Source of the DNA: Trypanosoma brucei gambiense DAL972
Taxonomy: Eukaryota; Euglenozoa; Kinetoplastea; Trypanosomatida; Trypanosomatidae
NCBI RefSeq assembly: GCF_000210295.1
Contig: NC_026736.1
Coordinates: 434,001-498,000, forward strand
Reading direction: 5' to 3'
DNA: 64,000 nucleotides
The position numbers and the translations under genes are program-made. Positions within the stretch are counted from its first letter, which is position 1, and every line of letters starts with the position of its first letter. Under the pieces are notes generated by a model, which did not search any database, was not told the DNA's origin, and saw nothing but the letters and a program-made list of their open reading frames with translations. Below are positions 19,847-30,532 of this stretch, piece by piece.

Positions 19847-21641
19847 TTGTTACCTACAGTCCCACTCAGCTCCCCTACCCCTCCTACACCAACACCAATG
19901 TCGCTGATAGAACAATGAGGCTCCAACAAGTACGATTAACGCTTCAAAAATGCACACAAGATAGCGCGTTAGAAGCGGTGTCGATATTAGAAAAAAAGGA
20001 GTCAGGTAAAAGACGTATTGTTTCCCACTAACGTAACCAACTGATGGGGTAATAAGTGCCCCTCGCCCAACTGGAAGTGGCAAAATGAAGAGGTAAGAAG
20101 AAAAAAACACAAAACGTTGGCACCAAAAGTGGGTAAATGAACAGCAGTAAATACACAAGTGAGCTGGCGGTAACCACACATTTCCGATTTGAGAAGTAAT
20201 GGAGCAAAGAAGAAGAAAGTCAAAAGAAAAAAAAATCCCGTACGTTTTTTCCCCTGCTACCAACAACTTCGCTCACTTATATTGTATTTCCTTTCTTTCT
20301 TCGCTTTGTTACTTTATTGATATTGATTAAAAGGGGGAAAACTTGTGCATCTATTCATCTATGTTATTTCTTTTCTTTACTCTCCTCCCTTGACTATCAC
20401 GCTAACACACTCACGAGTCTTTCTTGTCTTTGTTTGGCTAATTTTTTTCCCCCTCTCGTGTCGCTACTTCTGCCGCTGATGCGCTTGTAACTCAACTCTC
20501 CATCAATGATTGTATCTTCTAATTGTAATAAACACACCGCTTGGAAGTTTCTATTATCTACGTCCGTCACCCTTCCCTCCCAGCGGTTCTGATATATGTA
20601 AATAAATAAATAAACTCATTTACTCATCCACTCATTCATTCATTCATTTCATTCCACCTTTCAACCTCATCCCATTCCCCCCCCCTTCAGTTCCTTTTCT
20701 CTTCACGCTCGAGCTTTACACACGGCGTAAAAGTCCTCACGAAAATACAAGGGGGAAAAGAGACAGAAATCGAAAAGTAAAATAAAGAGTGAAAACTGAA
20801 TGCGTAAAAACAGGATGATGCAAAACAACACACCACACACAAAAAAAAAACAGAAGAAAAAAAGAGCGAAGATACGTACAGGTGCGAGAAGTTCCTGTTG
20901 CATACCTCGAGTAGTGTCTAAGTGCTCTATCTAAATGCGCGCATAGACACAGAGGAGAAACTCGTAAAGGCACTTACGCGGGGAGTAGGTGTGAACAAAA
21001 ATAAATAAGTAAAAAGACAAGATGTAATGACAATAAAAGGGAGGGAAAATAAAAACCAAGGAAAAGGGATAGAAAATGGAAGGAAATGAAATGAAGAAAC
21101 AAAAAACGGAAGCGACCTATGAGTCACTCCATGTGCTCTATTGACGCAACACGAAGCAACGGAACCACCACACGTTCTCTTTTTTTTTTTCACCCCTTTC
21201 CCTCTCGACAAACAAATATTTTCCCTTTGCGCTCGCTTCAGCCCCGACTCCGGCTGCCGCATTTCACGTCCCACACGTAATGAAGGAAAAGTAAAGCGGA
21301 CAGCACAAGCTGAGACGCAGGCACAGTGGCCTCTATCAAATAACATCCAACGCTTAAACTCCTTCGTGTGCATTTTTTTTTTCCTTTGTATCCTTTATTT
21401 ACCCACTCCCTCTCTTTCTTTGATCTATGCAACCACACTTCCTGCATACAGTAGGTGGGACACAATGATAGAAAACAAACCACAACCAATAAATAAATAA
21501 ATGATGTATCCAACGAGCTGTGATGCTTATCTAGTAGAAGACGCTCATGGTATACGGCGGATTGCGAATGCGTTGGGTGAAAAGGAAAAAAAAAGCAGAC
21601 CCCCACCTCCAATAACTGACATGACACACGAGACTGCTCAT
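19847..21641. other. Long gene-free region between the 1579-aa gene and kinesin B
   Basis: About 1.8 kb without a gene I can support. It holds AAAT/CATT short repeats (for example 20598-20613 and 20631-20648), C and T runs, and the kinesin B acceptor. Minus-strand open frames of up to 148 codons are rich in Phe/Leu/Ser from pyrimidine bias and carry no motifs. Confidence 0.5.
20071..20116 (-). promoter_or_regulatory. Spliced-leader acceptor for kinesin B
   Basis: The minus strand has an AG-free pyrimidine tract of about 45 nt (T run followed by CTTCTTACCTCTTC) ending in CCAG, with AG at 20072-20071. This gives a 224-nt 5' UTR. Confidence 0.6.
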
Positions 21642-24600
21642 CTACCGCTTCCCAGCCTTCGCCTTCTCAGTGGGTTTCCTACCGGGTTTCTTCTTGGAAG
21701 CAGTCGGCTCTGCGGGCTGCTTCTTTGCTGTGGGTTTTGCTACAGGTTTCTTGGCTTTTGTAGTCTTCGCCGTCTGTTTATTTGCGCCCTTTGCTTTCTC
21801 TGTCGCTGCTGCCACTGCCTTAGCATTCTTTGCGGCAGCCGCCTTACCCGCTCCTTTTGGCTTCTCAGCCGCTGTTGTCGCCGCCTGCTTACCAACGGTT
21901 TTTGCCTTCTCAGTCGCTGTGGCAGCCGCCTTACTATTCTTTGCAGCAACTGTCTTCTTATTTGCCGCCTTTCCTTTGGCTGTTGCCGCCCCTCTCGTCC
22001 CTGCTGCCGGATCCTTGCTCTTTCCCCGCTTTCCAGTGTCTTTGGCTTTACCCTTCACAACGGCAGTGGCAGCAGCAGCAGCTCTTTTCTTTCTGGTTGC
22101 CCGCATTGGCTCAAGTTCCTTCTCAGGGGGTGAGTCTAACCACTCCTTCAAGTCATTTCGAATTTTTCCAGCTCGATTCGCCTTCTTCCCACCCACCTCT
22201 GCACGAGCTCCCCTCGTCTTCTTCGGAGGCTCTTCCGCCTCTTCATCGGTGTCCTCACTTCCTTCCTCCTCCTCTTCACCATCATCATCCTCTTGCTCTT
22301 CCTCCTTTCGGGGTGAGCGCTCGATAAACTTCTTAGGACTTTGGAAACCTATATTGGTTCCACTCAAATCCTTTGCAAATGGCGGGTTGTCATCATCATT
22401 CTGCGGTGCGCCCGGCAGAAGCTGCGTCGACTTCAAAAGCACTTTAGTGATCACCGGCCGAGCACGAGACGAAGACGTTTGATCAGAGTACAGCATTCCT
22501 CCTACTACAGGTGTATTACTCTGCAACCCAGTGTTTGCAGGGCGAAGCACTTGCATTGCAGATGCGCCGAAGGAGGTTGCACCAGGAATGAGACCCGGTT
22601 GATGCTCTCGTTGCTGACGGTTGTACTTCTGTTGTTGACCGGAGTGCTCATGGTGGAACAGCTGCTGTTGTGGTGGCTGTTGCTGCTGCTGGAAATAATG
22701 CTGCTGCTCTTGTGGAAAACGTTGGTGTTGCTGCTGCTGCCACTGTGGTGGTTGTTGTTGCTGCTGCTGCTGGTGGTGGTACTGTAGTTGTTGGTGCTGC
22801 GGTCGCTGTGTCTGCTGGGGTTGATGAAATGGTATATGCCGCTGCTGTTGTTGTTGTTGCTGTTGTTGTTGTTGCTGTTGTTGTTGTTGCTGTTGTTGTT
22901 GTTGCTGTTGCTGTTCGTATAGGAACTGCTGCGGCTGCCGGAACTGCTGGGACTGATGTGGTTGGTTAGCCTGCTGGTTGTACTGTTGCTGCTGGTTATG
23001 GAACTGATTGTAGTAATATGGGTCCCGTTGTTGTTGGCCAGTGGATAAACCAAAGATATTGCTACTACTGGGCGCACCGAATGCCTGCGTCGGCTGCGGT
23101 TTCATTGACGGCCAGGTGCCGCCTAATCCTTCCATGTTTGATTGGGGTACCACAGGGCTTTCTTCGGGGGCACCCCACATCGAAGCTGAAGAAAGCCATG
23201 ATGTATTTGACGGTGGTGAAGCACCCCAGTTGCCGAGTTCATACTTTGAATATTCCTGCTTGGAATATTGACCTGTGCCCCCACTACTTCTGTTGTCCTT
23301 AAGAGCGGCAGATCGCACATCGCTTAAAGGAATCTTTGTGCGGCGCGGTTGCCCCTCCTCGTGGCATTTTTGTTCCAGTTGCTGACTGTAACTTCTCTCG
23401 GGAACAGCAGCCGGACGATGCTTCTCAGGCGGTGGTGACGCAAACATGGTGGTGGGAGGATTATTATGGTTCAAAAGTCCCATGAATGGCGAAGCAGTAC
23501 GGGTTTCTGGCGACCGCAAGGTCACAGGTGACGAGGTTGAGGCAGAGGCGGAGGCGGAGGTACCAAAATGCTGCGACCGCTGCGGATCTTCAGCGGAACT
23601 CAGAGGATTTTTGAACATGGACCACAGCGTCGAGTTGAATCCCGTTGGGTTCCCCTCCGCAGCAGCAGGTTTGTCCGTTCGATACCTGTCCGGTTCATTT
23701 TGCTGCTGATGTTGCTGTTGTTGCTGCTGGTGGACGTTGCTGCCCCGAGCACGGTTAGTGCTCCCTGCGGCGTCAGCACTGCTTTCATTGGTGTTTGAGG
23801 CAAGGCCAGTTTGGGGGGCGGCCCCTGAGCCACTGGCACCACCAATTTCAGTCGAACTGGTTAACGTATGGCCCGCATTCATCGCAAATGGTGGAGCAAC
23901 TACCAGAGCGTCAGAGCCAGTGGAACTTTTACTTTCTGTCTTACCGGGCATGCCTATTGTCGCATTCGAAAAGGGGTCCATTGACAACGACTCATTCAAA
24001 TCTTGTGAGACCATCGGCTCGTTTACAGGTGGTGCCTCCCCTAATGCCTTCGTCATTTTCAACGTGAACCGACCAACCCGCTTCTGCTCTGCCTCCTGCG
24101 GGAGAGCTATGTTTCTCACAGCCTCTCGGAGCTGGGGCTCATACGCATCAGCGTTGGACCTAACAGATTTAACCATTGGACTAGATTGAGTCAGTGGCGT
24201 CTGCAAGGCACCTTGCTGAGCCTGCGCAAGAAGGACCGTGATTCTCGCGGTTGTTTCATCCGGTTGTGTGAGTCGCCCATACGGACCATTCACGAGCTCG
24301 GTAAGTATCTGCTCCAGCAACGGTTGTTGGGTGACGCTTCCATAGACGGTGCACAGCGAACAAAGCAAATTTTCCATTTCCTTGGCATTTATATTGCACA
24401 ACCGCTCATGAAACTTTTCTCTAAATCGCGCAAGCCATTCGGGTCCCGGGTGCATTTTTGCTAGTGGTCGCACCGCTTCAAGATAGCGCAATACAGTGCC
24501 CATCCGAATTCGTTCCGCTCCAAGAAGCTCCTGACCGCCACTCACCACAAAGTGGCATATGGCATCTCCCGACCCTCCTCCAAATACGCCCGTCATGAGC

Positions 24601-26381
24601 TCAACCAAAGAAACAAATTGCTCCGGTGACACCGATACTGTTTTGGCAGCTTCAAGCGCCTTTGCTGCGTCTCGAGCGTGCGGAATCAGATTGGCAGCCA
24701 GTGGCAGACAGTAAAGGGTATCGCTTGTCCACTCCGCCTCAGCAAATCGAGCGGAGAGGAAAGCAACACAAGCTGAGTGTAGCTCGGGCCGCCCGGAGGC
24801 CTGAAGCATACGAATCTCATCAGGAGAGAAGCGCTCTTGGGCCGCTTGTAATCGGGCAACCAGCTCCGCCACAAGTGCCCCATCAAATTTCGTGCCCTGT
24901 ACCAAAGACAGGGCGTCAACGAGCTGTCGAGCTGATACATCACTCAAATTAACTTGTGCATGCAATGCCTCATCGTCTGGAAAGGCCACGGCAAGCAACA
25001 GTTTTGTGTGGCTGCTGCACTCGGGTTGTAACAATCGACTTGCCACTGCCTTAGCCTCCGGCATCCAGGAGGGTGCCATAGGAGCGAATGTTGCACAAAT
25101 GTGGCTTATCTCTGACAACGAAAACTCACCGAGCACCGTTTCTATGCGCTCCCCAAGACGCACCGCCAATTCTTGCGACAGTAGACTTGAGCGGCGAAGA
25201 ATGCCAGCTGCCATTGCCAATTGCTGGGGCTCAAACCGGCCAACGTGCCGCCCTACGTACGCCTGGTATGCGAGAAACACGTTTCTGTAACGAAGTCGGC
25301 CGCCCATTTCATATGCGAAGGCAATGGTTGTCATGTCATCGCAGTGACTCCAGTGCAACTTATCATTACAGTCAAAGAAGCTCATCACACGTGGTTCATA
25401 TTCCTCTAAAAGAGTGCTAAGCCGCCCCCCAAGCTCACACACATCGTGCTGTGTTAAGCCGTTCCTTCCCGGTTGCAAAGATCCAACCATCTTCGCTACA
25501 GACCCGATGATGGAAGCAACATCACGTCCATTAGCCGTCGTAGAGTACATAAGACCTGCACGGGCAAGGCGCTGCTGCAGCTGGGGTGGGAAAGGAAGCA
25601 GCTGATGGTGCCGAAGGCATGAGTTCATCAGCGTGGAAAAATCGTAGCTGTGGAATTCGCCTGAATGATCCAAAAGGGCGACAAGGAAATGACTAGCCTC
25701 AGCGACCTTACCAGTGCGTACTAACCAACTGTAGACCCTCAGCAGCGGGGGCTGCATCCGCGGCATATCGGTTGTTGGTGTATTCTGTAGGCGTGTGACG
25801 GCAACCTGTGCGAGCGTCTCACTTAAAGTACTGGGCGCGTGCTTGCCGCCACGCTGCAAGACCTTTGCAGCGCACTCGATCAAATTCCAAAAGTCATGAT
25901 AGTCAGTATTGCTACTACCACCCTCCTGAGAAATTTCATTTAGCACCCTGTCTACAGTGGCAAACGTCCGCTCCAAATATTGGTCGCCGCGTTGAGTCAG
26001 CGCCACAGCTGCTAGAAGACGGGTAACACCGTCGTGGTTTTTATCATCTAACGTACGCACAAGTTTGTTTGTAATGAGTGCCTGCAATGAGGTGTCTGGT
26101 TCTATCTCGAAGAATGAGAGGAGCTGCGCTAGAGCCACCGCATTGTTTCCCTGTTCGATCCACACATTTATCTCATTTTGAGGGACTTCAGTCTCCAAAA
26201 AACGCTCCGCCTCGCGTCTAGCGAAATCGTACTGCCCTCGGCCTCGATACTTGCGTTTCAGAGCAGCGGCCCTGTGGGCGAACTTAGTCATGGAACTACC
26301 GCCACTGCTTCCCCCAAAGCCGCTCCCTCCGGAAACGAAAGGGGCGCTGGGCCACGCAAGTAATACGGCGACACGCCGCAT
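21642..26381 (-). CDS. 1579-aa protein: helical N-terminus, polyQ region, histone-H1-like tail
   Basis: The start is the ATG at 26381 (MRRVAVLLAWPSAPFVSGG), which reads like a mitochondrial targeting sequence and lies 180 nt after a strong splice acceptor. Residues 30-830 or so are helical and repeat-like (DDMTTIAFAYEMGG, PQQLAMAAGILRRS, SLSEISHICATFAPMAPSW), in the style of trypanosome mitochondrial RNA-binding helical-repeat proteins. Residues 830-1330 or so are disordered, rich in Ser/Pro/Gln, with a run of 24 Gln near residue 1156. An acidic stretch (EEEQEDDDGEEEEEG) precedes a Lys/Ala-rich tail of about 190 residues resembling the C-terminus of histone H1 or kinetoplast-associated proteins, ending with the AT-hook-like KKPGRKP. 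Such a tail binds DNA or RNA. I do not know a named orthologue. A kinetoplast DNA or RNA role is inference. Confidence 0.85.
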   Translation of the reverse strand: MRRVAVLLAWPSAPFVSGGSGFGGSSGGSSMTKFAHRAAALKRKYRGRGQYDFARREAERFLETEVPQNEINVWIEQGNNAVALAQLLSFFEIEPDTSLQALITNKLVRTLDDKNHDGVTRLLAAVALTQRGDQYLERTFATVDRVLNEISQEGGSSNTDYHDFWNLIECAAKVLQRGGKHAPSTLSETLAQVAVTRLQNTPTTDMPRMQPPLLRVYSWLVRTGKVAEASHFLVALLDHSGEFHSYDFSTLMNSCLRHHQLLPFPPQLQQRLARAGLMYSTTANGRDVASIIGSVAKMVGSLQPGRNGLTQHDVCELGGRLSTLLEEYEPRVMSFFDCNDKLHWSHCDDMTTIAFAYEMGGRLRYRNVFLAYQAYVGRHVGRFEPQQLAMAAGILRRSSLLSQELAVRLGERIETVLGEFSLSEISHICATFAPMAPSWMPEAKAVASRLLQPECSSHTKLLLAVAFPDDEALHAQVNLSDVSARQLVDALSLVQGTKFDGALVAELVARLQAAQERFSPDEIRMLQASGRPELHSACVAFLSARFAEAEWTSDTLYCLPLAANLIPHARDAAKALEAAKTVSVSPEQFVSLVELMTGVFGGGSGDAICHFVVSGGQELLGAERIRMGTVLRYLEAVRPLAKMHPGPEWLARFREKFHERLCNINAKEMENLLCSLCTVYGSVTQQPLLEQILTELVNGPYGRLTQPDETTARITVLLAQAQQGALQTPLTQSSPMVKSVRSNADAYEPQLREAVRNIALPQEAEQKRVGRFTLKMTKALGEAPPVNEPMVSQDLNESLSMDPFSNATIGMPGKTESKSSTGSDALVVAPPFAMNAGHTLTSSTEIGGASGSGAAPQTGLASNTNESSADAAGSTNRARGSNVHQQQQQQHQQQNEPDRYRTDKPAAAEGNPTGFNSTLWSMFKNPLSSAEDPQRSQHFGTSASASASTSSPVTLRSPETRTASPFMGLLNHNNPPTTMFASPPPEKHRPAAVPERSYSQQLEQKCHEEGQPRRTKIPLSDVRSAALKDNRSSGGTGQYSKQEYSKYELGNWGASPPSNTSWLSSASMWGAPEESPVVPQSNMEGLGGTWPSMKPQPTQAFGAPSSSNIFGLSTGQQQRDPYYYNQFHNQQQQYNQQANQPHQSQQFRQPQQFLYEQQQQQQQQQQQQQQQQQQQQQQQQRHIPFHQPQQTQRPQHQQLQYHHQQQQQQQPPQWQQQQHQRFPQEQQHYFQQQQQPPQQQLFHHEHSGQQQKYNRQQREHQPGLIPGATSFGASAMQVLRPANTGLQSNTPVVGGMLYSDQTSSSRARPVITKVLLKSTQLLPGAPQNDDDNPPFAKDLSGTNIGFQSPKKFIERSPRKEEEQEDDDGEEEEEGSEDTDEEAEEPPKKTRGARAEVGGKKANRAGKIRNDLKEWLDSPPEKELEPMRATRKKRAAAAATAVVKGKAKDTGKRGKSKDPAAGTRGAATAKGKAANKKTVAAKNSKAAATATEKAKTVGKQAATTAAEKPKGAGKAAAAKNAKAVAAATEKAKGANKQTAKTTKAKKPVAKPTAKKQPAEPTASKKKPGRKPTEKAKAGKR
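22842..22913 (-). repeat. CAA/CAG microsatellite encoding 24 glutamines
   Basis: On the coding strand this is 24 glutamine codons. The core is a 15-base unit, four CAA and one CAG, repeated four times perfectly. Flanking sequence from about 22600 to 23040 is a looser Gln-rich region. Confidence 0.95.
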
Positions 26382-28325
26382 GGTGTCAGCTCCGCGCCCC
26401 CTTCTCGTATGGCTTCTGCTGTTTCCCTCTCTTATTTCGGATCCTACCGCCTGCCCTCTAGACCTCAGCTCCCCCTCCCTCTTTTTTCTTTTCTCACCTC
26501 CCGGCCCTCTTGTTGTGAACCCGCCGCAATGGAGGTGGCCACCAAAATGTAGTGGACGTAACTGAAACGTGTAGAGATTGGGGAAGAAAAGGAATAAATA
26601 TACGGAGGCAATTATAACGGCGAAAATGAGCAGGGGGAATGATAGTGGGCAAAAGGAGGGAGAATAAAATCCGGCGTTCTTCACTTACCGTTATTTCTCG
26701 TACCAGTTTCTCCAATACGTATTAGGGAAGGGACAAGAAGGGGAATAATAACAACAAATCAGTAGCGCAGCTCAACAAAATGAATAAATGGATGGAGTGG
26801 CAACACGCAGGTTGTTCGCATAGAGATGCACACAGTGGATAAAATATCACACTGATGCACCTGCAACAACAACAAGGAAGGGAAATGCGCTCACGAACAC
26901 AAACTACCGCCACACCAAAAGTAATAAGTTTGATTTAACTTGTGCACTAACAGCTCTCCCCCTATTTTTTCCATCGGCATCCCGGCTCCACCATTGGCAA
27001 CAAACACAAATATATATATATATTTTTTTATTTATTTATTTGTTTACCTGTGCTCGAATATGTACTGAAATACGAGCACGCAAGTACATATGATTGCGCG
27101 GGTGTGCATCATGGAAAAAAAAGTGAAAGTGGTGGAGGACAAAAAAAAACGAACTGAGCGGCGGAGAAAACATACGAGTAAGGGTCGCAACAGGAACGCA
27201 AACGAAAAAAAATATTATATAACGCACAGCCGCGCAACAAAAAATCTGTACACGCATTGGTACAGCGGACAAAACTTGTCAGATCTTGTCGTTACAATGT
27301 TGAACCAAAACGGTCTCGCAGCGCAACCCACGGCGAGCGGCCACCGCATGTGAGCAAGCACCTTTTTGCCGAGTGTCACACAAATTAAGGTTGGTAACGA
27401 TGCATAACGAACAAAAAGAAATGAACGAAAGAGGCAAAACTCAGGGGTGGTCGCCATTCAAAGGTGAAATACACCCTAGAAAGAGAGAAAGGTCACACCG
27501 CAACATCCACATATATATATATTTATTTATTTATATTTATATGAGCACATAAACAAACATGGCGATGAACAAACACTTCCGGCCAAGGTGCAGCGGTAGG
27601 CGTTGACCAGATGAGTTTCGAAGCGAGGGTCAAATTGATAAAAGTGAGGGAAGATGGGGAAAGCCTCATGCGAATAGAAATGGGAGATAGCAAGCTTACC
27701 ATACTGTATAAACCTTTCCTTTCCTCCACAAGACACACAGCCTCGGACACAAGCGAAAAGCCACTTCGTTAAATAAGTGGAAGGAACACAGTACAACAGA
27801 ATGGGATGCCACGGGAGGGCAGGAGCAAAAGGTGTTCTAAGCACTAAATGTTGTGCACCTCAATTCCCCTCAAAGGTAACGATGTGGGTGACACATGTGG
27901 CAATTATGTACGTGGCAACTGCCTATCAACGCGGCAACATACCACTCAGCACAACATCCCCTCGTGCATACTCACACAGTCGACACAAGTGCTTACCACC
28001 TCTGCGTGTTAGCGTACGGCAAGACAGACTCGGAGAGAGTATGAAGTTTGGAAAGGAGAAACGCAGCCCAAAAAGGATTTGTCATGAGCAAATCAGAGGG
28101 TAAAGCAAGCGTCAACGGCTGGCCGTATTGATTCATGCATCGGCACGTTCTCGGTCGCGTGATAACGAAAACATTCACTGGCACTACTACCGACTTCAAC
28201 AATAATCAGCGACAAATCTGTCCAAGTATAACCCATGAACCTCGTTCTACGAAAAGAAAAGTTGGGGTTTCTCCCTTAGTCCTTAAGCAAACCCTCAGTA
28301 CGCATGCGAGCCTCTTCATCAACCT
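26382..28325. other. Long gene-free region between the kinase and the 1579-aa gene
   Basis: About 1.9 kb. It contains TA repeats at about 27010-27022 and 27510-27522, followed by ATTT repeats, and A-rich tracts. Open frames on both strands are short (at most about 108 codons) and show no domain. It should be mostly the long 3' UTR of the kinase and the 5' UTR of the 1579-aa gene. Confidence 0.5.
26562..26600 (-). promoter_or_regulatory. Spliced-leader acceptor for the 1579-aa gene
   Basis: The minus strand reads a pyrimidine tract TTTATTCCTTTTCTTCCCC, then AATCTCTACACGTTTC and AG at 26563-26562. It lies downstream of the upstream open frame and so supports the ATG at 26381. Confidence 0.65.
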
Positions 28326-29633
28326 CTACTCTGGGTCTTTACTCGACCGGGAGGACAAAAGCCGCGGCATAGCTAAGTCAACAAAATGCCCATCGGACGC
28401 AAAAAATCCCCCTTGAATATCTTTCCCACGGTCCGCAACACCATTAGAATTTTCCCGTCGCTTCTTGCTTTTAGTTACTAGTGGTGACATGGGTTGAGAT
28501 AACCCCTCCAGCTCCGTGACATAGGAGAAAAGGTCCGCCATGTCCATCATACCAAACTTTGGATCTGCTGTTCCCGATTGTCTCTCAAGCGAGCCCGGGC
28601 CCGACCCCGACCTGCTGTTGCTACATGCGTTTGCACCTGAGAGAGAAAGACTCCCTTTTGCGCGTTTCATCTTATTTGGGCTTGGTATATCAACGAGCCA
28701 TCGATGCGAAAGAAGCTCTCTTGCACTCGGACGAAGGGCCGGATCCCGTACAAAACAAAGATCTAAAAAGTCTTGCAACAGGGGAGACCCCTCGCAGTTG
28801 ACTGGAAGGCGGGGTGATCCTGAGTTATTTGATACTATCGCAAATAGCACCGCAGCAGGATTTTTCATATTCCCCCCAAACGGCTTCCTTCCACTTATCA
28901 TCTCGTATACGGTAACACCTAAACTCCACACATCCGCTGCTGTTGTGTAGCTACTTCCCCCCTTATTATCATTGTTGCTCCTATAATCAAAGTCACCGCC
29001 ACCGGCATCGGGGGAGTCATCGGTGTCATTTGGTACATTCCTATCGCTATCGACAACTTCTGGAGCCATATACCATGGTGTTCCCACCGTAGTGTGCATC
29101 CCGACAGTATCATCGATGAGTTTACTCACACCAAAGTCTGTTAACTTGCAGCGACCATCCGCGGTGATAAGAACATTGGCAGGTTTGATGTCCCTATGAC
29201 AAATACGGGCAGTATCATGCAGATACGCGAGCCCCTCTAGCAAGTCACGAGCATACGACCGCACTACATTCTCACGTAAGGATCCCTGCCGTCTAATGAT
29301 CCCGTCCAATGACCCGCCGTTCACGTACTCCATTATTATCTCTACACCCACTGCGCTACGGCGTGCGCCATAATACGTAACGAGGTTTGGGTGTTGCACC
29401 CGTTCCATCAGATGAATCTCCTGCAAAATCGCTCGCATGTCGTCGGAGATAACAGGAGGTTCCTGAGGAAATGCATCTCCCCCATCCCCACCTTCCGGTG
29501 CGACAACACCACCGTCGTACAGAGGAATTTCCTTCACGGCAACGAAACAACCTTTTTCCTCATCGTAACCCTCGTAAACGACACCTCTCGCCCCAACGCC
29601 TAACTTGCGATTCGTCCTACGGATGTTCTCCAT
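28326..29633 (-). CDS. Serine/threonine protein kinase, STE11/MAPKKK-like
   Basis: A 435-aa protein kinase with all catalytic elements. The glycine loop GVGARG is at 12-17, the ATP lysine in VAVK is K34, the helix-C glutamate is about E72, the catalytic loop HRDIKPAN is at 146-153, DFG is at 166-168, and GTPWYMAPE is at 184-192. The GTPWYMAPEV activation segment and MEYVNGGSLDGII hinge fit the STE group, STE11/MAPKKK type. Two lineage-specific inserts are visible: an acidic Gly/Glu/Pro-rich one between beta 3 and helix C (about 39-62) and an Asp/Asn/Gly-rich one after APE (about 196-225). The C-terminal 110 residues are Ser-rich and non-catalytic. It should phosphorylate a downstream MAPKK in the cytosol; the target is unknown. 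The first ATG directly precedes the kinase domain. Confidence 0.92.
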   Translation of the reverse strand: MENIRRTNRKLGVGARGVVYEGYDEEKGCFVAVKEIPLYDGGVVAPEGGDGGDAFPQEPPVISDDMRAILQEIHLMERVQHPNLVTYYGARRSAVGVEIIMEYVNGGSLDGIIRRQGSLRENVVRSYARDLLEGLAYLHDTARICHRDIKPANVLITADGRCKLTDFGVSKLIDDTVGMHTTVGTPWYMAPEVVDSDRNVPNDTDDSPDAGGGDFDYRSNNDNKGGSSYTTAADVWSLGVTVYEMISGRKPFGGNMKNPAAVLFAIVSNNSGSPRLPVNCEGSPLLQDFLDLCFVRDPALRPSARELLSHRWLVDIPSPNKMKRAKGSLSLSGANACSNSRSGSGPGSLERQSGTADPKFGMMDMADLFSYVTELEGLSQPMSPLVTKSKKRRENSNGVADRGKDIQGGFFASDGHFVDLAMPRLLSSRSSKDPE

Positions 29634-30532
29634 CCAGCAAGGCGTAAACCCAGCCCCCTAATAGGGAAACTGGGGTGAGAAATGTACTGAAGGGTAAAAT
29701 ATGCAAGGAAATGCGTTATTAAGATATTGTACACGGACACTCTGCACACGCACAAACAACCAAACACGCCCCCCAAACGCGTAACTGTCTCACAGCCGAG
29801 TCGGGACAGTTGAATAATAAACGGGGATAAAAAATAGAACTAAAAGGGTCAGTACACTCAACTTAAGGAAAAGTTTCACCTAAGCGGGGAACCTTAAGGG
29901 TAAATCACACGCCTGAGCTAACAATATATCTAATTTACAACAACCAGCACTACTAGTAACCAAAAAAAAAAAAGGAGAGAGGTGACCGCAGATGACAAGC
30001 AGTTGCAAAAGGGAGAATGGGGAAATATTGAGATTAAATGAGAATGGTTTGAATACAAACGAACACAACTAGGTGAGGGAATCCCAAGGATGAGCATAAC
30101 ATACACAAGCACACCTGTACATGGTGCACAAACAAAACAAAATGTGGGGCTTCACAACACCATGCATAACTATGGTCAACACACGATGCCCATGCACATG
30201 CTCTAAAAGAGCCGGTGTGTGAAATGAAAGGAACAAAAAGGACACACAGAGACACACAAATGTATATAAATAAACGCTGGTATCATAAATTTACAAGAAG
30301 CCGACAAAGGCACGGGGTATATTCCTCAAGAGAGAGGTGTCAAATCCACGAAGATGGGTGGAGGAATCGAACCTAACCCAAACCAAAAGCGGGCGAATGC
30401 CAACACACCCACCACTATCTCCATCCGCCAACCCATAGACACAACCACATCTCTTTCCTTCACATTCCCCTTCCCTTCTGGTGCCCCTCGGCTCTTTAAC
30501 ACGCCCACACCTCTGGAGAAATCCGCTGAGGT
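29634..30532. other. Intergenic region between NPHP4 and the kinase
   Basis: About 0.9 kb with NPHP4 3' UTR and kinase 5' UTR. A T tract on the minus strand lies at 29960-29972. A sequence matching a Pol III B box occurs at 30363-30373 on the minus strand but no tRNA fold surrounds it. No gene is called. Confidence 0.55.

Noticed and set aside
20002..21627. Several minus-strand open frames of 73-148 codons between kinesin B and the 1579-aa gene
   Set aside because: They are dominated by Phe, Leu and Ser from pyrimidine-rich UTR sequence, overlap one another in different frames and show no domain.
21501..22787. Long plus-strand open frames opposite the 1579-aa gene
   Set aside because: They are antisense shadows of the Lys/Ala- and Gln-rich coding sequence (giving Phe/Ala and Leu/Val runs); no plus-strand gene is otherwise present.
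30363..30373. Minus-strand match to the Pol III B box (GGTTCGATTCC), with a partly complementary stretch that could be an acceptor stem of an 85-nt tRNA
   Set aside because: D and anticodon arms cannot be formed and the T stem pairs at only three positions. A match of this degeneracy is expected about once by chance in 64 kb of both strands.
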